Shown: piece after piece, positions 20,264-31,776 of the stretch
Position numbering within the stretch: position 1 is the stretch's first letter
Layout of the letters: each line of letters starts with the position of its first letter
From: Brenneria rubrifaciens
Lineage (GTDB): Bacteria > Pseudomonadota > Gammaproteobacteria > Enterobacterales > Enterobacteriaceae
NCBI RefSeq assembly: GCF_005484945.1
Contig: NZ_CP034035.1
Location: 2,418,001 to 2,482,000 of the forward strand
Direction of reading: 5' to 3'
DNA: 64,000 bases
The notes under the pieces: model-generated
Told to the model about the DNA's origin: nothing
Databases searched by the model: none
The model's input: the letters and a program-made list of their open reading frames with translations, nothing else
Made by a program: the position numbers and the translations under genes

Positions 20264-21931
20264 ATGAGTAATTCAATTGCTAAAAATCCAGCCTCGCGGC
20301 TTTTACTTTCACTCTTGCGTGGTTCGCGCGGGGTACTTGCCATTGCCACTTTCGCCAGCGTCGTCAATGGGATTTCCAGCGTCTTACTGATTACAGTAAT
20401 CAACAAAGCGTTGCTTACCGACAAAGAAAACTACGCCCCGCTCGCCTGCTACTTTAGTGTATTGATTGTCGTCGCCATTGTCTGCCGCATACTCAGCGGC
20501 GTCATTTTCGCCAAACTGAGCCAGGGAACCATGGCCCAAATGCGCAAGCTCATTTCGGATCGCGTCGCCCGTGCGCCTTTTCGCCAGATTGAAACGCTGG
20601 GCGCATCCCGCGCGCAGTCGATCATCACCGATGATTCAACCAGCGTATCCATGCTATTTTTCACGCTACCCAATATCGTGATGCAGGGTTCGATCGTCCT
20701 CGGCTGTCTGGGATACCTTGCCTGGCTGTCGTTGCCCATCTTCTTTCTGGCGCTAGCGGTGGTGATTATCGGCTCGCTCGGTTACAGCTTCGGCGGCTCT
20801 ACGGCGATCGCCTCGCTTAGAGCGGCAGGTCAGGCACAAGATCGCTTGTTCTCCCATTTCAATGCGCTATTCTCCGGCGCCAAAGAACTGAAACTGCACG
20901 TTTCCCGCGCTCATACGTTCCTCAACCAATCGCTCGGTCGTGAAATTGAAGCCGTACGCAAAAACCGCACTCGCGCTTTCGGTGTTTACGCTTTCGGCGT
21001 CGGCTGGATCTTGTTTTTATTTTATGCATTCCTGGGACTGGTCATCTTCTCACCGACGGTGATACCCGGTCTCGAATCAACAAAACTGGCTGGCTACGTG
21101 ATCGTGTTCCTTTTTATGCTGATGCCTTTGGAAGGTTTGCTCAACAGCATACCCACGCTAAATTCGGCTCGCGTCTCGCTCAGGCGGATTGGCGCAATAC
21201 TTTCCGAACTCGACGAGCGGGAGAATATCGATAAAGCGATTTCGGCCAGCGAATTCGGTGAAGCCGCAACGCTCCGTTTGTCAGGCGTGACCCACAGCTA
21301 TTACCGTGAGAAAGAGGATGGCGTATTTCAGCTCGGCCCCATTGACATGACGCTTAAGCGAGGAGAAATCACCTTTCTGATCGGCGGCAATGGCTGTGGT
21401 AAAACGACGCTGGCCAAATTGCTGATCGGGCTATATACGCCGGAGAAGGGAACCATTACCGTCGACGGTCACGGGATCACCGACGGCAATCGGGCGAACT
21501 ATCGACAACTTTTCTCCGCCATCTTCTCAGACTTTCATCTGTTTGAATCGCTGATTGGCCTGAATGACGCCGGTTCTACATTGGATGCCCGCGCGAATGC
21601 GCTCCTCGCCAAACTGCATCTGGATCACAAGGTAAAAATTGAGAATGGCTATTTTTCCACCCGCGACCTGTCGCAGGGGCAGCGCAAACGCCTCGCGCTG
21701 GTCGTGGCCTATTTGGAAGACCGACCGTTTTATCTATTCGATGAATGGGCGGCCGATCAGGATCCGCTCTTTAAACGAGTATTTTATCAGGAGCTTCTGC
21801 CTGAGTTAGCAGTGCGTGGTAAAGCCGTATTGGCAATCACTCATGACGATCGTTTTTTCCACCTGGCCGATCATTGCCTTAAACTGGAAAGCGGCCGCCT
21901 TATTGCTCATGTCGACATCGCTGTTCAGTAA
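20264..21931 (+). CDS. Cyclic-peptide export ABC transporter, PvdE/SyrD family
   Basis: This 555-residue half-transporter has an N-terminal six-helix membrane domain fused to an ATPase. The ATPase shows Walker A IGGNGCGKTTLAK, signature LSQGQRKRL and a Walker B region FYLFDEWAADQDP; the DEWAADQDP variant is characteristic of the PvdE/SyrD cyclic-peptide exporters. It sits 189 nt downstream of the synthetase on the same strand, so it most likely carries the NRPS product (or a precursor) across the inner membrane. The two hairpins in the gap may lower its expression relative to the synthetase or separate it as its own unit. No outer-membrane partner is encoded next to it. Family assignment is strong; the substrate is inferred from position. 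Confidence 0.93.
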   Translation: MSNSIAKNPASRLLLSLLRGSRGVLAIATFASVVNGISSVLLITVINKALLTDKENYAPLACYFSVLIVVAIVCRILSGVIFAKLSQGTMAQMRKLISDRVARAPFRQIETLGASRAQSIITDDSTSVSMLFFTLPNIVMQGSIVLGCLGYLAWLSLPIFFLALAVVIIGSLGYSFGGSTAIASLRAAGQAQDRLFSHFNALFSGAKELKLHVSRAHTFLNQSLGREIEAVRKNRTRAFGVYAFGVGWILFLFYAFLGLVIFSPTVIPGLESTKLAGYVIVFLFMLMPLEGLLNSIPTLNSARVSLRRIGAILSELDERENIDKAISASEFGEAATLRLSGVTHSYYREKEDGVFQLGPIDMTLKRGEITFLIGGNGCGKTTLAKLLIGLYTPEKGTITVDGHGITDGNRANYRQLFSAIFSDFHLFESLIGLNDAGSTLDARANALLAKLHLDHKVKIENGYFSTRDLSQGQRKRLALVVAYLEDRPFYLFDEWAADQDPLFKRVFYQELLPELAVRGKAVLAITHDDRFFHLADHCLKLESGRLIAHVDIAVQ

Positions 21932-21984
21932 TATTGCCGCCCGCGATCGACCGAACGATAGCGGGCAACATCCGTTTGACTGTT

Positions 21985-22625
21985 TTTGTTGATGCTGAAA
22001 ATGATAGACCACGGACAACTCGTCCGCGCCATAGCCGGCATCAACCGCCTGGCGTCATAGCGATGCCGCTTTCCGCAGGCAAGTCAGAGTCTGACCGCCG
22101 GATACGGATGAGAGCGCCAGCCGGGCGTCTTTAAGCGCCCAGTTCAACTGCATCTGCGGCGCATAATTTCCAGATTTAATCATCTCCATTTTCGCGTTAG
22201 CATAAGGCACGGCAAGCGGCCCTCCGTCCAGAACGGACCACAAGTCATCTTCTGAAAAGCCGAATTGGTCGACCAATAACAAGCTTTCCGATAGCCCTTG
22301 CATCAACAGAATCAGCCAGGTATTACCACACGTTTCATGCGCGATCCCCTACCGGCCTCGCCCAGCCAAAGCGTACCCTTGCCGATTGCGGCGAACACCG
22401 GTTCCGCATTTGCGGCCCGTTCTCTGTCGCCACTGGCAAGGAGCAAAATCTGGGCATTTTCAGCAGGCGCCTTGGTGCCGGATACCGGCGCATCAAGAAA
22501 CGTAATTTCCTGTCAATAAGCGACCAGCGCTTGCGCCGGCTTGTCCGTCGACTCAACGCCGATGGTTCCCATCTCCCTTGCAGGGGGCGCAATCGTAACA
22601 TGCAGCGGGAGCGCTTGAACCAGTA
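21985..22625 (-). pseudogene. Decayed NAD(P)-dependent beta-hydroxyacid dehydrogenase (3-hydroxyisobutyrate dehydrogenase family)
   Basis: Reading the minus strand gives pieces of one protein in changing frames. First comes ...VALVAY then an in-frame TGA near 22517, then QEITFLDAPVSGTKAPAENA, a typical substrate-binding DAPVSG block. GEAGRGSRMKRVV follows, then a shift to another frame: NTWLILLMQGLSESLLLVDQ... through MQLNWALKDARLAL. The C-terminal piece RQAVDAGYGADELSVVYHF is in yet another frame. The N-terminal Rossmann fold (GxGxxG) is not found. The gene therefore has at least one stop, two frameshifts and a missing 5' end. It is dead unless sequencing error explains all three. Confidence 0.75.
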
Positions 22626-22639
22626 TTATGTAACCAGAG

Positions 22640-23160
22640 ACTATTGGTCGTCGTTCTGGTGGTCATGACAGAAATGCCCTTACCATTTAGCCTCTTAAAA
22701 GCAAAGGCGATCCCAGTCAGAGAGCCATTTCCCTGTTTTCATGCATCCTGGCGAGCCCCTACTTGTATATCGATTCAACAAGTTAGCGTGAAAAACCTTC
22801 CCGATGCGTTTCTGGTTTTCCCTCCGCCTCGGGAAAAAGCGGTGGTCAGATTTGGGGTCTTTCCGCTTCGATAACGGAGTGACCCCCATATGCCCCTTCC
22901 CAACGCGCAAACTCGCAGTCTCAAGCCAACATCCAAACCCTGCAAAGTCGCCGATTCTCATGGCCTATATATGCAGAATGATGGGTGTTTTTTTATTAAC
23001 CCTTAGCATTGATTGCATTACTAATTAGTTAGCATTCAAATCATTCCAATCCGTTCATCTTGCAGATAACGAAATTTTCTAAAGTCCTAGTCTCCCGGTC
23101 AGGCTGTTATTCTGATAAGGCCAGCATTAAAAAGTATGATTATACAACAAATTACGTTGA
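22640..23160. other. Non-coding stretch with no recognisable gene
   Basis: This lies between the dehydrogenase remnant and the fep-like operon. Short open frames on both strands show no family I recognise. The minus-strand frame 22695-22961 is rich in Arg and Lys and has no good ribosome site. It may be decayed mobile or repeated DNA. I see no inverted repeats marking an insertion sequence. Confidence 0.4.
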
Positions 23161-23162
23161 GC

Positions 23163-23981
23163 CTATCTTATTGCCGAGGCCATTTCAGATGTGGTGTGAT
23201 AACGCCCGCAGGGTACGATCAACGGCGTATGGGATACCGGATCGTCGATAATTACGCAGTTCATGCCGAACACCTGTCCTATCAGCCCGGTATTGACGAC
23301 ATCGGCAGGCTTGCCAGCCGCCATCACGTTGCCGTCTTGCATGACGATCAGGTGATCGGCGTAGCGGCATGCCTGGTTAAGATCGTGCAGCACCGCCACC
23401 AGGGTGCGATCATGATAGCGGTTTAATTCGCGGAACAGGTCCAGCAATTCGATTTGATGGGCGATGTCCAGCCAGGTGGTGGGTTCATCCAGCAGCAGCA
23501 GCGGCGTTTGCTGGGCCAGCACCATGGCGATCCATACCCGCTGGCGCTGTCCGCCGGACAGCGAATCCACGCTGCGATCCGCCAGCGCGTCAACGTTGGT
23601 TGCCTTCATCGCCTGCTCCACAATCTGCTGGTCTTGCCGACTCCATTGCCGCAACAGACTCTGGTGCGGATAGCGCCCCCGCGCCACCAAGTCGAATACG
23701 CTGATGTTATCCGGCGCGATAGCGTGCTGCGGCAGCAATCCCAACAGACGCGCCAACGCTTTGGTGGGGATCTGGTGAATATTCTTGCCGTCGAGCAAAA
23801 CTTCTCCGCTCTGCGGTTTCAGCAGACGGCATAGCGCGCGCAGCAGGGTCGATTTGCCGCAGGCGTTGGGACCGATAATGACGCTGAACTGATTTGCCGG
23901 GATGTCTACGCTCAGTTTCTCGGCGATGATATGACGATCGTATCCCAGCGTGAGGTTCTCGGCGTGCAATTGCGGTTTCAT
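23163..23981 (-). CDS. fepC: Ferric-siderophore ABC importer ATPase (FepC-like)
   Basis: This 272-residue cytoplasmic ATPase powers the importer formed with the two upstream permeases. It shows Walker A IGPNACGKSTLLRAL, the signature [12 protein letters not shown], Walker B LLLLDEPTTWLD and the switch His in VAVLHDLNQA. This is the FepC/FhuC/FecE class. The ATG at 23981 is chosen because GAAGAG lies about 10 nt upstream; the frame extends to an ATG at 23999 without a clear ribosome site. It is last in a four-gene minus-strand operon, 122 nt after the preceding permease gene. The fep name rests mostly on the FepB-like binding protein in the same operon. Confidence 0.88.
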   Translation of the reverse strand: MKPQLHAENLTLGYDRHIIAEKLSVDIPANQFSVIIGPNACGKSTLLRALCRLLKPQSGEVLLDGKNIHQIPTKALARLLGLLPQHAIAPDNISVFDLVARGRYPHQSLLRQWSRQDQQIVEQAMKATNVDALADRSVDSLSGGQRQRVWIAMVLAQQTPLLLLDEPTTWLDIAHQIELLDLFRELNRYHDRTLVAVLHDLNQACRYADHLIVMQDGNVMAAGKPADVVNTGLIGQVFGMNCVIIDDPVSHTPLIVPCGRYHTTSEMASAIR

Positions 23982-24121
23982 GGCGAATTCACTCTTCATT
24001 CAGACGGATTAACAATGCGTTTCACGCATTAACAGAATCATCATCCACAACCCCGTCCTCTATCTTGGCTGACCGTCACGCTCTCTGTCGACAGTGGGCT
24101 CGCGTCAAGACGAGATCGTAC

Positions 24122-25177
24122 TCAGAAGCGTCGCATGCGGTTCAACAGCCAAAGCAGATAAACGCCCCCAAGAATGCCGGTCATGCGTCCAACAGGCATG
24201 GCGACGGTCAGAGGAAGCAGCAGCGTGATCAAGTCGGCCAGCAAAAGCAGACTGGCGCCCATCAACGCGGCGCCGATCACGGGCAGCGTCCGCGACCGGG
24301 TTAAACGCGCCACCAGTTGCGGCGCGGCCAGGGCAACAAACGCGATGGGGCCGGTGGCGCCGGTGGCCAACGCCGCCAGAATGACCGCACACAGGATCAT
24401 CATTAGGCGAACGCGTTCCACGCGGATACCCAGCAGGCAGGCCATATCATCCCCCATCTCCATCATGGTGAGCTTTCTGGCGGACAGCAGGATCGCAGGC
24501 AGCAGCACGGCCACGCCAATCATTACCGGGATCAGATGCATCCAGGTACGAGATTGCACGGTGCCCGCGAGCCATAGATTCGCCATTATCGCATTGTCCA
24601 GATCCCCTTTCACCAGCAGGAAGCCATTCAACGCACTGAGCACCGAGCCGATGCCGATGCCGGTCAGGATCAGGCGATATCCCCTGACCGTGCCCGCTTT
24701 CACCGACAGCAAATAGACCAGCAGCGAGGCCGCGATACCACCCGTTACCGCGGCAAAGGCGACGGCCATCGGCGCGGGATCGAACAGGATAATCTGAATC
24801 AGCGCGCCGGTCGCCGCACCGGTGGTGCAGCCGATAATATCGGGAGAACCGAGCGCATTACGAGAAACGGACTGGAAAATCGCCCCGGAAATGCCTAGCG
24901 CCGCGCCGACGAAGATAGCGGTCAGTGTGCGCGGTAGGCGAATATTACGGATAATACGATCGCCGGGGCCGCCATCGCCATTGCCGAAGATCGCATGCAG
25001 AATCTGTGCGACGCTGATATCGATCCGCCCCGCCGTCATAGCAAACGCGGCCAGCAATACCAGCAACGCCAGCAGCCCTGCGCACACTGCCAGTTCCCGG
25101 GGATAGACCAGCAGCGACACACGTCCGCTGCGCCAGACTGCGCCAGTCGTTCTGCCTGCGTCATGTCTGGCGTTCAT
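24122..25177 (-). CDS. fepG: Ferric-siderophore ABC importer permease (FepG-like)
   Basis: This FecCD-family permease of about 351 residues has multiple hydrophobic helices, the LPRTLTAIFVGAALGISGAIFQ block and a later ATGATGPIAFVALAAPQ(L)VARL segment, both typical of this family. An ATG at 25177 overlaps the upstream permease stop as ATGA, so that start is preferred over the one at 25195. Together with the next permease it would form the heterodimeric inner-membrane channel. An arginine-rich N-terminus precedes the first helix. The match to FepG rather than FepD depends on gene order and is less certain than the family. Confidence 0.88.
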   Translation of the reverse strand: MNARHDAGRTTGAVWRSGRVSLLVYPRELAVCAGLLALLVLLAAFAMTAGRIDISVAQILHAIFGNGDGGPGDRIIRNIRLPRTLTAIFVGAALGISGAIFQSVSRNALGSPDIIGCTTGAATGALIQIILFDPAPMAVAFAAVTGGIAASLLVYLLSVKAGTVRGYRLILTGIGIGSVLSALNGFLLVKGDLDNAIMANLWLAGTVQSRTWMHLIPVMIGVAVLLPAILLSARKLTMMEMGDDMACLLGIRVERVRLMMILCAVILAALATGATGPIAFVALAAPQLVARLTRSRTLPVIGAALMGASLLLLADLITLLLPLTVAMPVGRMTGILGGVYLLWLLNRMRRF

Positions 25178-26214
25178 AGCTGTATGATTTTCCATTGTTT
25201 AACCAGAACCACAAACACCGGTCCACCAATCAGCGCCACCATAATGCCAACGCTGATTTCCCCCGGATAGCCTATCAGTCGGCCGGAAATATCGGCCGCC
25301 ACCATCAGGATCGCGGAAATCAGCATCGACCAGGGCAAAACCCAGCGGTGGTCCGCTCCGGCGACAACGCGGGCGAAATGCGGCGCGGTCAGCCCGACAA
25401 AGCTGATCGGCCCGGCCGCCGCTGTCGCAGCGCCCGCCAGAGCGATAATAGTCAGCGCCGACAGCAGCCATACCCAGACCGCATTAATACCGAGAGACTG
25501 TCCCAAATCGTTGCCGAGCGCCATCATATCCAGCGATTTCGCCAGGGTAAGCGACGCCAGCAACCCTGCCGCAACGACAATGGATACCGGCGCCAGTACC
25601 GGATAACCGCGTCCCTGCAAGGAGCCGACGACCCAGTGCCGGAACTGATTGAACACTTCATCCTCGCTATTCACGGTAATCAACTGTGCCAGTGCCAACA
25701 GCACGACGGTCAGCGCGGCGCCCGCCAGCACCAACCGCACCGGATTGATTCCCCGCCAGCCGCCGCCCAGCAAGTACACGCTCCCACCGACCAGTCCGGC
25801 GCCAAAGAGCCCAAACCACATATACCCGGCGACATCGGAAATCCCCAAAAAAGCGATAGCCGCAACAATCGCCACCATCGCCCCGGCATTTACACCGAGA
25901 ATGCCGGGATCGGCAAGCGGATTACGGGTCAGCGCCTGCATGATGGCCCCGGAGACGCCCAACGCGGCTCCCACCACTATCGCCAGCAAGGTTCGCGGGA
26001 TTCTCAGGTAGCGTACCAGCAGATGTTCGCTGTCGCTGGCGTCGAACGCCACCAGCGCCTGCCAGGTCACATGCGCCGGGATGGGACGCGTGCCGATGAA
26101 CACACTCCACACGGTCAGCGCGGCGAGCAGCAACGTACAGAAAATTAGGCCCCGGCGACGAAACCTGAATTTGCCGCTGCGCGAGCGGAGAGCGGCCTGA
26201 AGGAGTGGAGACAT
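25174..26214 (-). CDS. fepD: Ferric-siderophore ABC importer permease (FepD-like)
   Basis: This is a FecCD-family permease of about 346 residues. It contains IPRTLLAIVVGAALGVSGA followed by IMQALTRNPLADPGILGVNAGA, the best conserved signature of the family, and GPISFVGLTAPHFAR near the C-terminus, the ATPase-contact region. The ATG at 26214 has AGGA 9-10 nt upstream. A longer frame starts at a TTG at 26244, directly after the fepB stop, but has no ribosome site of its own. It pairs with the FepG-like protein, and the 3' end overlaps that gene by 4 nt. Confidence 0.88.
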   Translation of the reverse strand: MSPLLQAALRSRSGKFRFRRRGLIFCTLLLAALTVWSVFIGTRPIPAHVTWQALVAFDASDSEHLLVRYLRIPRTLLAIVVGAALGVSGAIMQALTRNPLADPGILGVNAGAMVAIVAAIAFLGISDVAGYMWFGLFGAGLVGGSVYLLGGGWRGINPVRLVLAGAALTVVLLALAQLITVNSEDEVFNQFRHWVVGSLQGRGYPVLAPVSIVVAAGLLASLTLAKSLDMMALGNDLGQSLGINAVWVWLLSALTIIALAGAATAAAGPISFVGLTAPHFARVVAGADHRWVLPWSMLISAILMVAADISGRLIGYPGEISVGIMVALIGGPVFVVLVKQWKIIQL

Positions 26215-26244
26215 AGCGAATATCCTGCGTATATAACGAAGCAA

Positions 26245-27243
26245 CTACGGCGACGGCACTGTCTGTTCCACCTTGCCAAACCGTCTGACGATCCCCTCAA
26301 TAATTTCTTTGGCGCTGAAATAATCTATGCGGAACGAATTGACACCCAAACCATAGACCTGCCTGTTTTTAACCGAAGGTAAGTTGGCCAGCATTGGATC
26401 GCCCAGAAACGCCGCAACGTTGTCATCACCCGCGCTGAGCAGAAAGGTGGAGGGCGCACTCAGACGAGTCAGGTTTTCATACTGCGCCCAAACAAAATCC
26501 TGCCGGGGGGCCATATTGCTTTGCCACGCCAGGTCGGGCGCTTCAAGGGTAAAGCCGAGCGATCTGAGCAGCCGGGCGTGAACCCCGTCAGGGGTGGCGA
26601 TTGGGTTGCTGGCACCGGGTCCGTTGTAACTTATAATGTTCACTTTCCCGGCTGGCAACGTGATTTTTTTGCGAGACGCTTCCACCGAGGCATCAAACTC
26701 GGCAATGCGTGCGTTCGCTTGCGCTTCAAGACCGGTTGCCGCACCGATTTCCCGCGCCAGATCCTGCCAGGTCTGACCACCGTAATCCAGCACGATGGTC
26801 GGCGCGATGGCTTTCAGTTCGTCGATCTGACCTATCGCGGAATCCCCGCCCGTGGCGGCGACCACGATCAGATCCGGCACCACCGCATAGGCCGCTTCCA
26901 GATCCACGCTGCCCGCCGGCCATAGTTTTTCCAGATGGCGCGTCTGCGCCACCTTGTCCCACTGAGCAAAAAAACGGCCGTTGGCCGCAGTCGCACTGGC
27001 CACCACCGGCGCGTCAACAGCGAGTAATGTACCGGTGATGGTTACCGAGGTGGACAGGATGCGTTTAGGGGGTGAGGTCAGGGTTGTTGTGGTGCCGTCG
27101 GCATTGTGAAACTCTCGCGGCCAGCCTGCCGGGTCGGAATCGGCTGGCTGGCTGGCGTTCGCGCCCGGTACGATTAGCCCCGCCATCACCGCCAGCACCA
27201 TTATCAGGCGGCCAATACCCGCAATACCTTTCCGTCCGTTCAT
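26245..27243 (-). CDS. fepB: Periplasmic ferric-siderophore binding protein (FepB-like)
   Basis: This is a class III periplasmic binding protein. From the ATG at 27243 it has a clean signal peptide (MNGRKG, a hydrophobic core, then GANA before SQPADS). Segments ILSTSVTITGTLLAVDAPVV, VAATGGDSAIGQ, IAPTIVLDYGGQTWQ and VKNRQVYGLGVNSFRIDYFSA line up with the same segments of E. coli FepB, the enterobactin-binding protein. The longer frame from a GTG at 27276 would spoil the signal peptide. It is first in the fepBDGC-like operon. I saw no convincing Fur box in the ~250 bases upstream, which is unusual for such an operon. No TonB-dependent receptor gene is adjacent. The ligand may be enterobactin-like or another catecholate. 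Confidence 0.87.
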   Translation of the reverse strand: MNGRKGIAGIGRLIMVLAVMAGLIVPGANASQPADSDPAGWPREFHNADGTTTTLTSPPKRILSTSVTITGTLLAVDAPVVASATAANGRFFAQWDKVAQTRHLEKLWPAGSVDLEAAYAVVPDLIVVAATGGDSAIGQIDELKAIAPTIVLDYGGQTWQDLAREIGAATGLEAQANARIAEFDASVEASRKKITLPAGKVNIISYNGPGASNPIATPDGVHARLLRSLGFTLEAPDLAWQSNMAPRQDFVWAQYENLTRLSAPSTFLLSAGDDNVAAFLGDPMLANLPSVKNRQVYGLGVNSFRIDYFSAKEIIEGIVRRFGKVEQTVPSP

Positions 27244-27720
27244 AATCTCCCGACCATTGTCATGATAAATTTGCACTATCCCCGTCTTGCTTTAGGTTGC
27301 AGGTGCGTTGGCCCAGGTTACTCGCACCGTCCGTGGGACCGACACCAATAGCCCGCTACGGCCCGAATTGACAAGGATATAACCGCAAAATAGCGCTCAA
27401 CCGGTACGGTTAACTTCGCAGCAGTATATTATTCACTCGCATATTACCACAATAACCTATCCGCCAATCGCCCTTGAGACGCCAACTGGCAAAACCCGGC
27501 GCGAAGTGTGAACGGTATCAGCAAAGGCGTGCGGACCAAATGATAAGCGTCAAATACGCACTTATTTGGGGAAAATGGGGGGGAAACCGGACAATATACC
27601 GGCTACTGGTTTTGCGGCGCCGCAGTTCATTATTAACGCTAACGGCAGTACGGAGCATCCGCTCGTTAAAGGTTGGCTATTTGCATCATTGTCTGGAGCC
27701 AGCGCAAATAGCCGCCTGAA
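27244..27720. other. Intergenic region upstream of fepB-like gene
   Basis: These 477 nt between the divergent-tail hydrolase gene and fepB should hold the fepB promoter. Bases 27291-27340 resemble the start of an enterobacterial intergenic repeat also seen near 63106 (GGTTGCAGGTGCGTTGG-like core). No convincing Fur palindrome or gene is visible. Confidence 0.4.
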
Positions 27721-28287
27721 TTAGTTTAAATAATCACGCAGGATGTTATTTAATGCCGGGAATTGATCAAAACCATCACAATCCGCGAAATGTCCACACC
27801 CCGTAAAGCGATATAATTTCGCATCCAACTGCTCCCGCAGTTTCATCGTATAATGAGGCGCAACGACCTCATCATTAGACGATAAAATCGTAATTCTATG
27901 TTTTATTATTTTACGCAACAGGCTGAAATCAATATTTTTTTCGGTAAAAGCATTAAGTTCAGGGTATTTTTCGACCTGCTCTGAAAAACCGGAAACCAAT
28001 ATAACGCCGCCGACGACAAGTTGCTCATGTAAAGAAGACAAATAACGTAAAACGGTAATACAGCCCAAGCTATGTCCGATAAACCATGTTTTTTCATCAG
28101 GCAATGAAACCGTATTACTCAATTGCGCCAGCCATTTATCGGGCTTGGGCGCCCTGGGCATCGGCATTTTGGGGATAAAAACGCGGATATTGTCATCTTC
28201 ACACTGCTGCCGCAGCCATTGAAACCAATGATGGCGGGGCGTTGATAAAAATCCATGCACGATAATAACATTGTTGACATCGTTCAT
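27721..28287 (-). CDS. RBBP9/YdeN-family alpha/beta hydrolase
   Basis: This 188-residue protein starts with VNNVIIVHGFLSTPRHHWFQWL, as in the RBBP9/YdeN serine hydrolase family. It has the nucleophile elbow WFIGHSLGC (Ser), a likely acid in ILSSNDEVVAPH, and the catalytic His in FTGCGHFADCDGF. The length matches the family, which consists of a single small alpha/beta hydrolase domain. No signal peptide is present, so it is cytoplasmic. It stands alone, between the fep-like operon and katG. Natural substrates of this family are mostly unknown. Confidence 0.85.
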   Translation of the reverse strand: MNDVNNVIIVHGFLSTPRHHWFQWLRQQCEDDNIRVFIPKMPMPRAPKPDKWLAQLSNTVSLPDEKTWFIGHSLGCITVLRYLSSLHEQLVVGGVILVSGFSEQVEKYPELNAFTEKNIDFSLLRKIIKHRITILSSNDEVVAPHYTMKLREQLDAKLYRFTGCGHFADCDGFDQFPALNNILRDYLN

Positions 28288-30953
<2,666 letters not shown>

Positions 30954-30990
30954 TTGTAATGCGTGGTTTTTAACGTACGGCTACTCACAT

Positions 30991-31018
30991 GCCTCGGCCC
31001 GCTCAAGCAGGCCGAGGC
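30991..31018 (+). terminator. Hairpin after katG
   Basis: A perfect 9-bp stem GCCTCGGCC / GGCCGAGGC with a 10-nt loop lies 38 nt after the katG stop. The trailing AAACTTATC is not a strong U tract, so termination may be weak. Confidence 0.55.
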
Positions 31019-31776
31019 AAACTTATCGGGTAGGTTTTGACAAAGTGAGCGAGAACAGCGCTCAGCACCGTTCGCCACAATATTAGCCGGGGAGTGTCGC
31101 AGGACATTCTCCGCTAAGGTCAAAGGGGAGCGTACCCGCTGTGATTTTAAGCCGAACCGGAGGCGTTCACATTTATCATCACGGAAGTTTGGCTCTATTT
31201 GCATTCAGCGACGGCATAACATCATGATTTCACCTGGTATAAAATCATTTGTGCGGCTAACGAATCGCCGGATGTCTTTCCGCTTTGATATCAGAGGACG
31301 TCGTACCCGCACTCGCCTGTTTTTGCAGTCGAAACTTTAGCGTGCCTTATAGGGGGCCTATGAAGTCCCATCCAGCAGATTATTTTGCCAGTATTGGTGA
31401 AACGGTAATCAAGCATCCCGATAGACGTTCTGACATACATTATGAACGGGTACGGCAGTGAGCTCATTGAATTTTAGGTAAAAATAGTAGATTACATCAC
31501 GCGACGCCTGTCTCGTTTGCACTCTTTTTATGAAGGGCCCTTTGGACATGAAGGGGCTTTTGTTGAAAATAATTTCCCTGGGTTGGCAAATACCCCATAC
31601 AATAACGTAACGCCAATTAAGCTTGATTTTTAAAACTTATTTTAAGCACTATGCTGTCTGTGAGAAAATTATAGGAGATATCATGATGTGACAAAAGCTG
31701 GACTTAAGTATAGTTTTACACTGTGTATTTATACAAACTCTATCTTACCCATCCATAAAACTTTTTGAGGCTGTAA
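31019..31776. other. Long intergenic region between katG and expR
   Basis: These ~760 nt hold no recognisable gene. A hairpin-like GGGCCC...GGGGC element followed by TTTTGTTG lies near 31535-31563. From about 31560 the DNA becomes AT-rich and should contain the expR promoter. A 33-codon frame at 31360 is listed separately. Confidence 0.4.
31360..31461 (+). CDS. Possible 33-residue small ORF, unknown
   Basis: An ATG preceded by AGGGGG (spacing ~4 nt) opens a 33-codon frame beginning MKSHPADYFASIGE and ending ERVRQ. It matches no family I know. It could be a small protein, a remnant of a lost gene, or chance. It stands alone in the katG-expR gap. Confidence 0.15.
   Translation: MKSHPADYFASIGETVIKHPDRRSDIHYERVRQ

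Noticed and set aside
25195..26148. Plus-strand open frame of 317 codons opposite the fepD-like gene
   Set aside because: It is antisense to a well-conserved permease, is rich in Gln/Arg/His, and has no recognisable domain.
27244..27480. Fur box before the fepB-like gene
   Set aside because: AT-rich pieces near 27425-27450 do not form a GATAAT-type palindrome; none was good enough to call.
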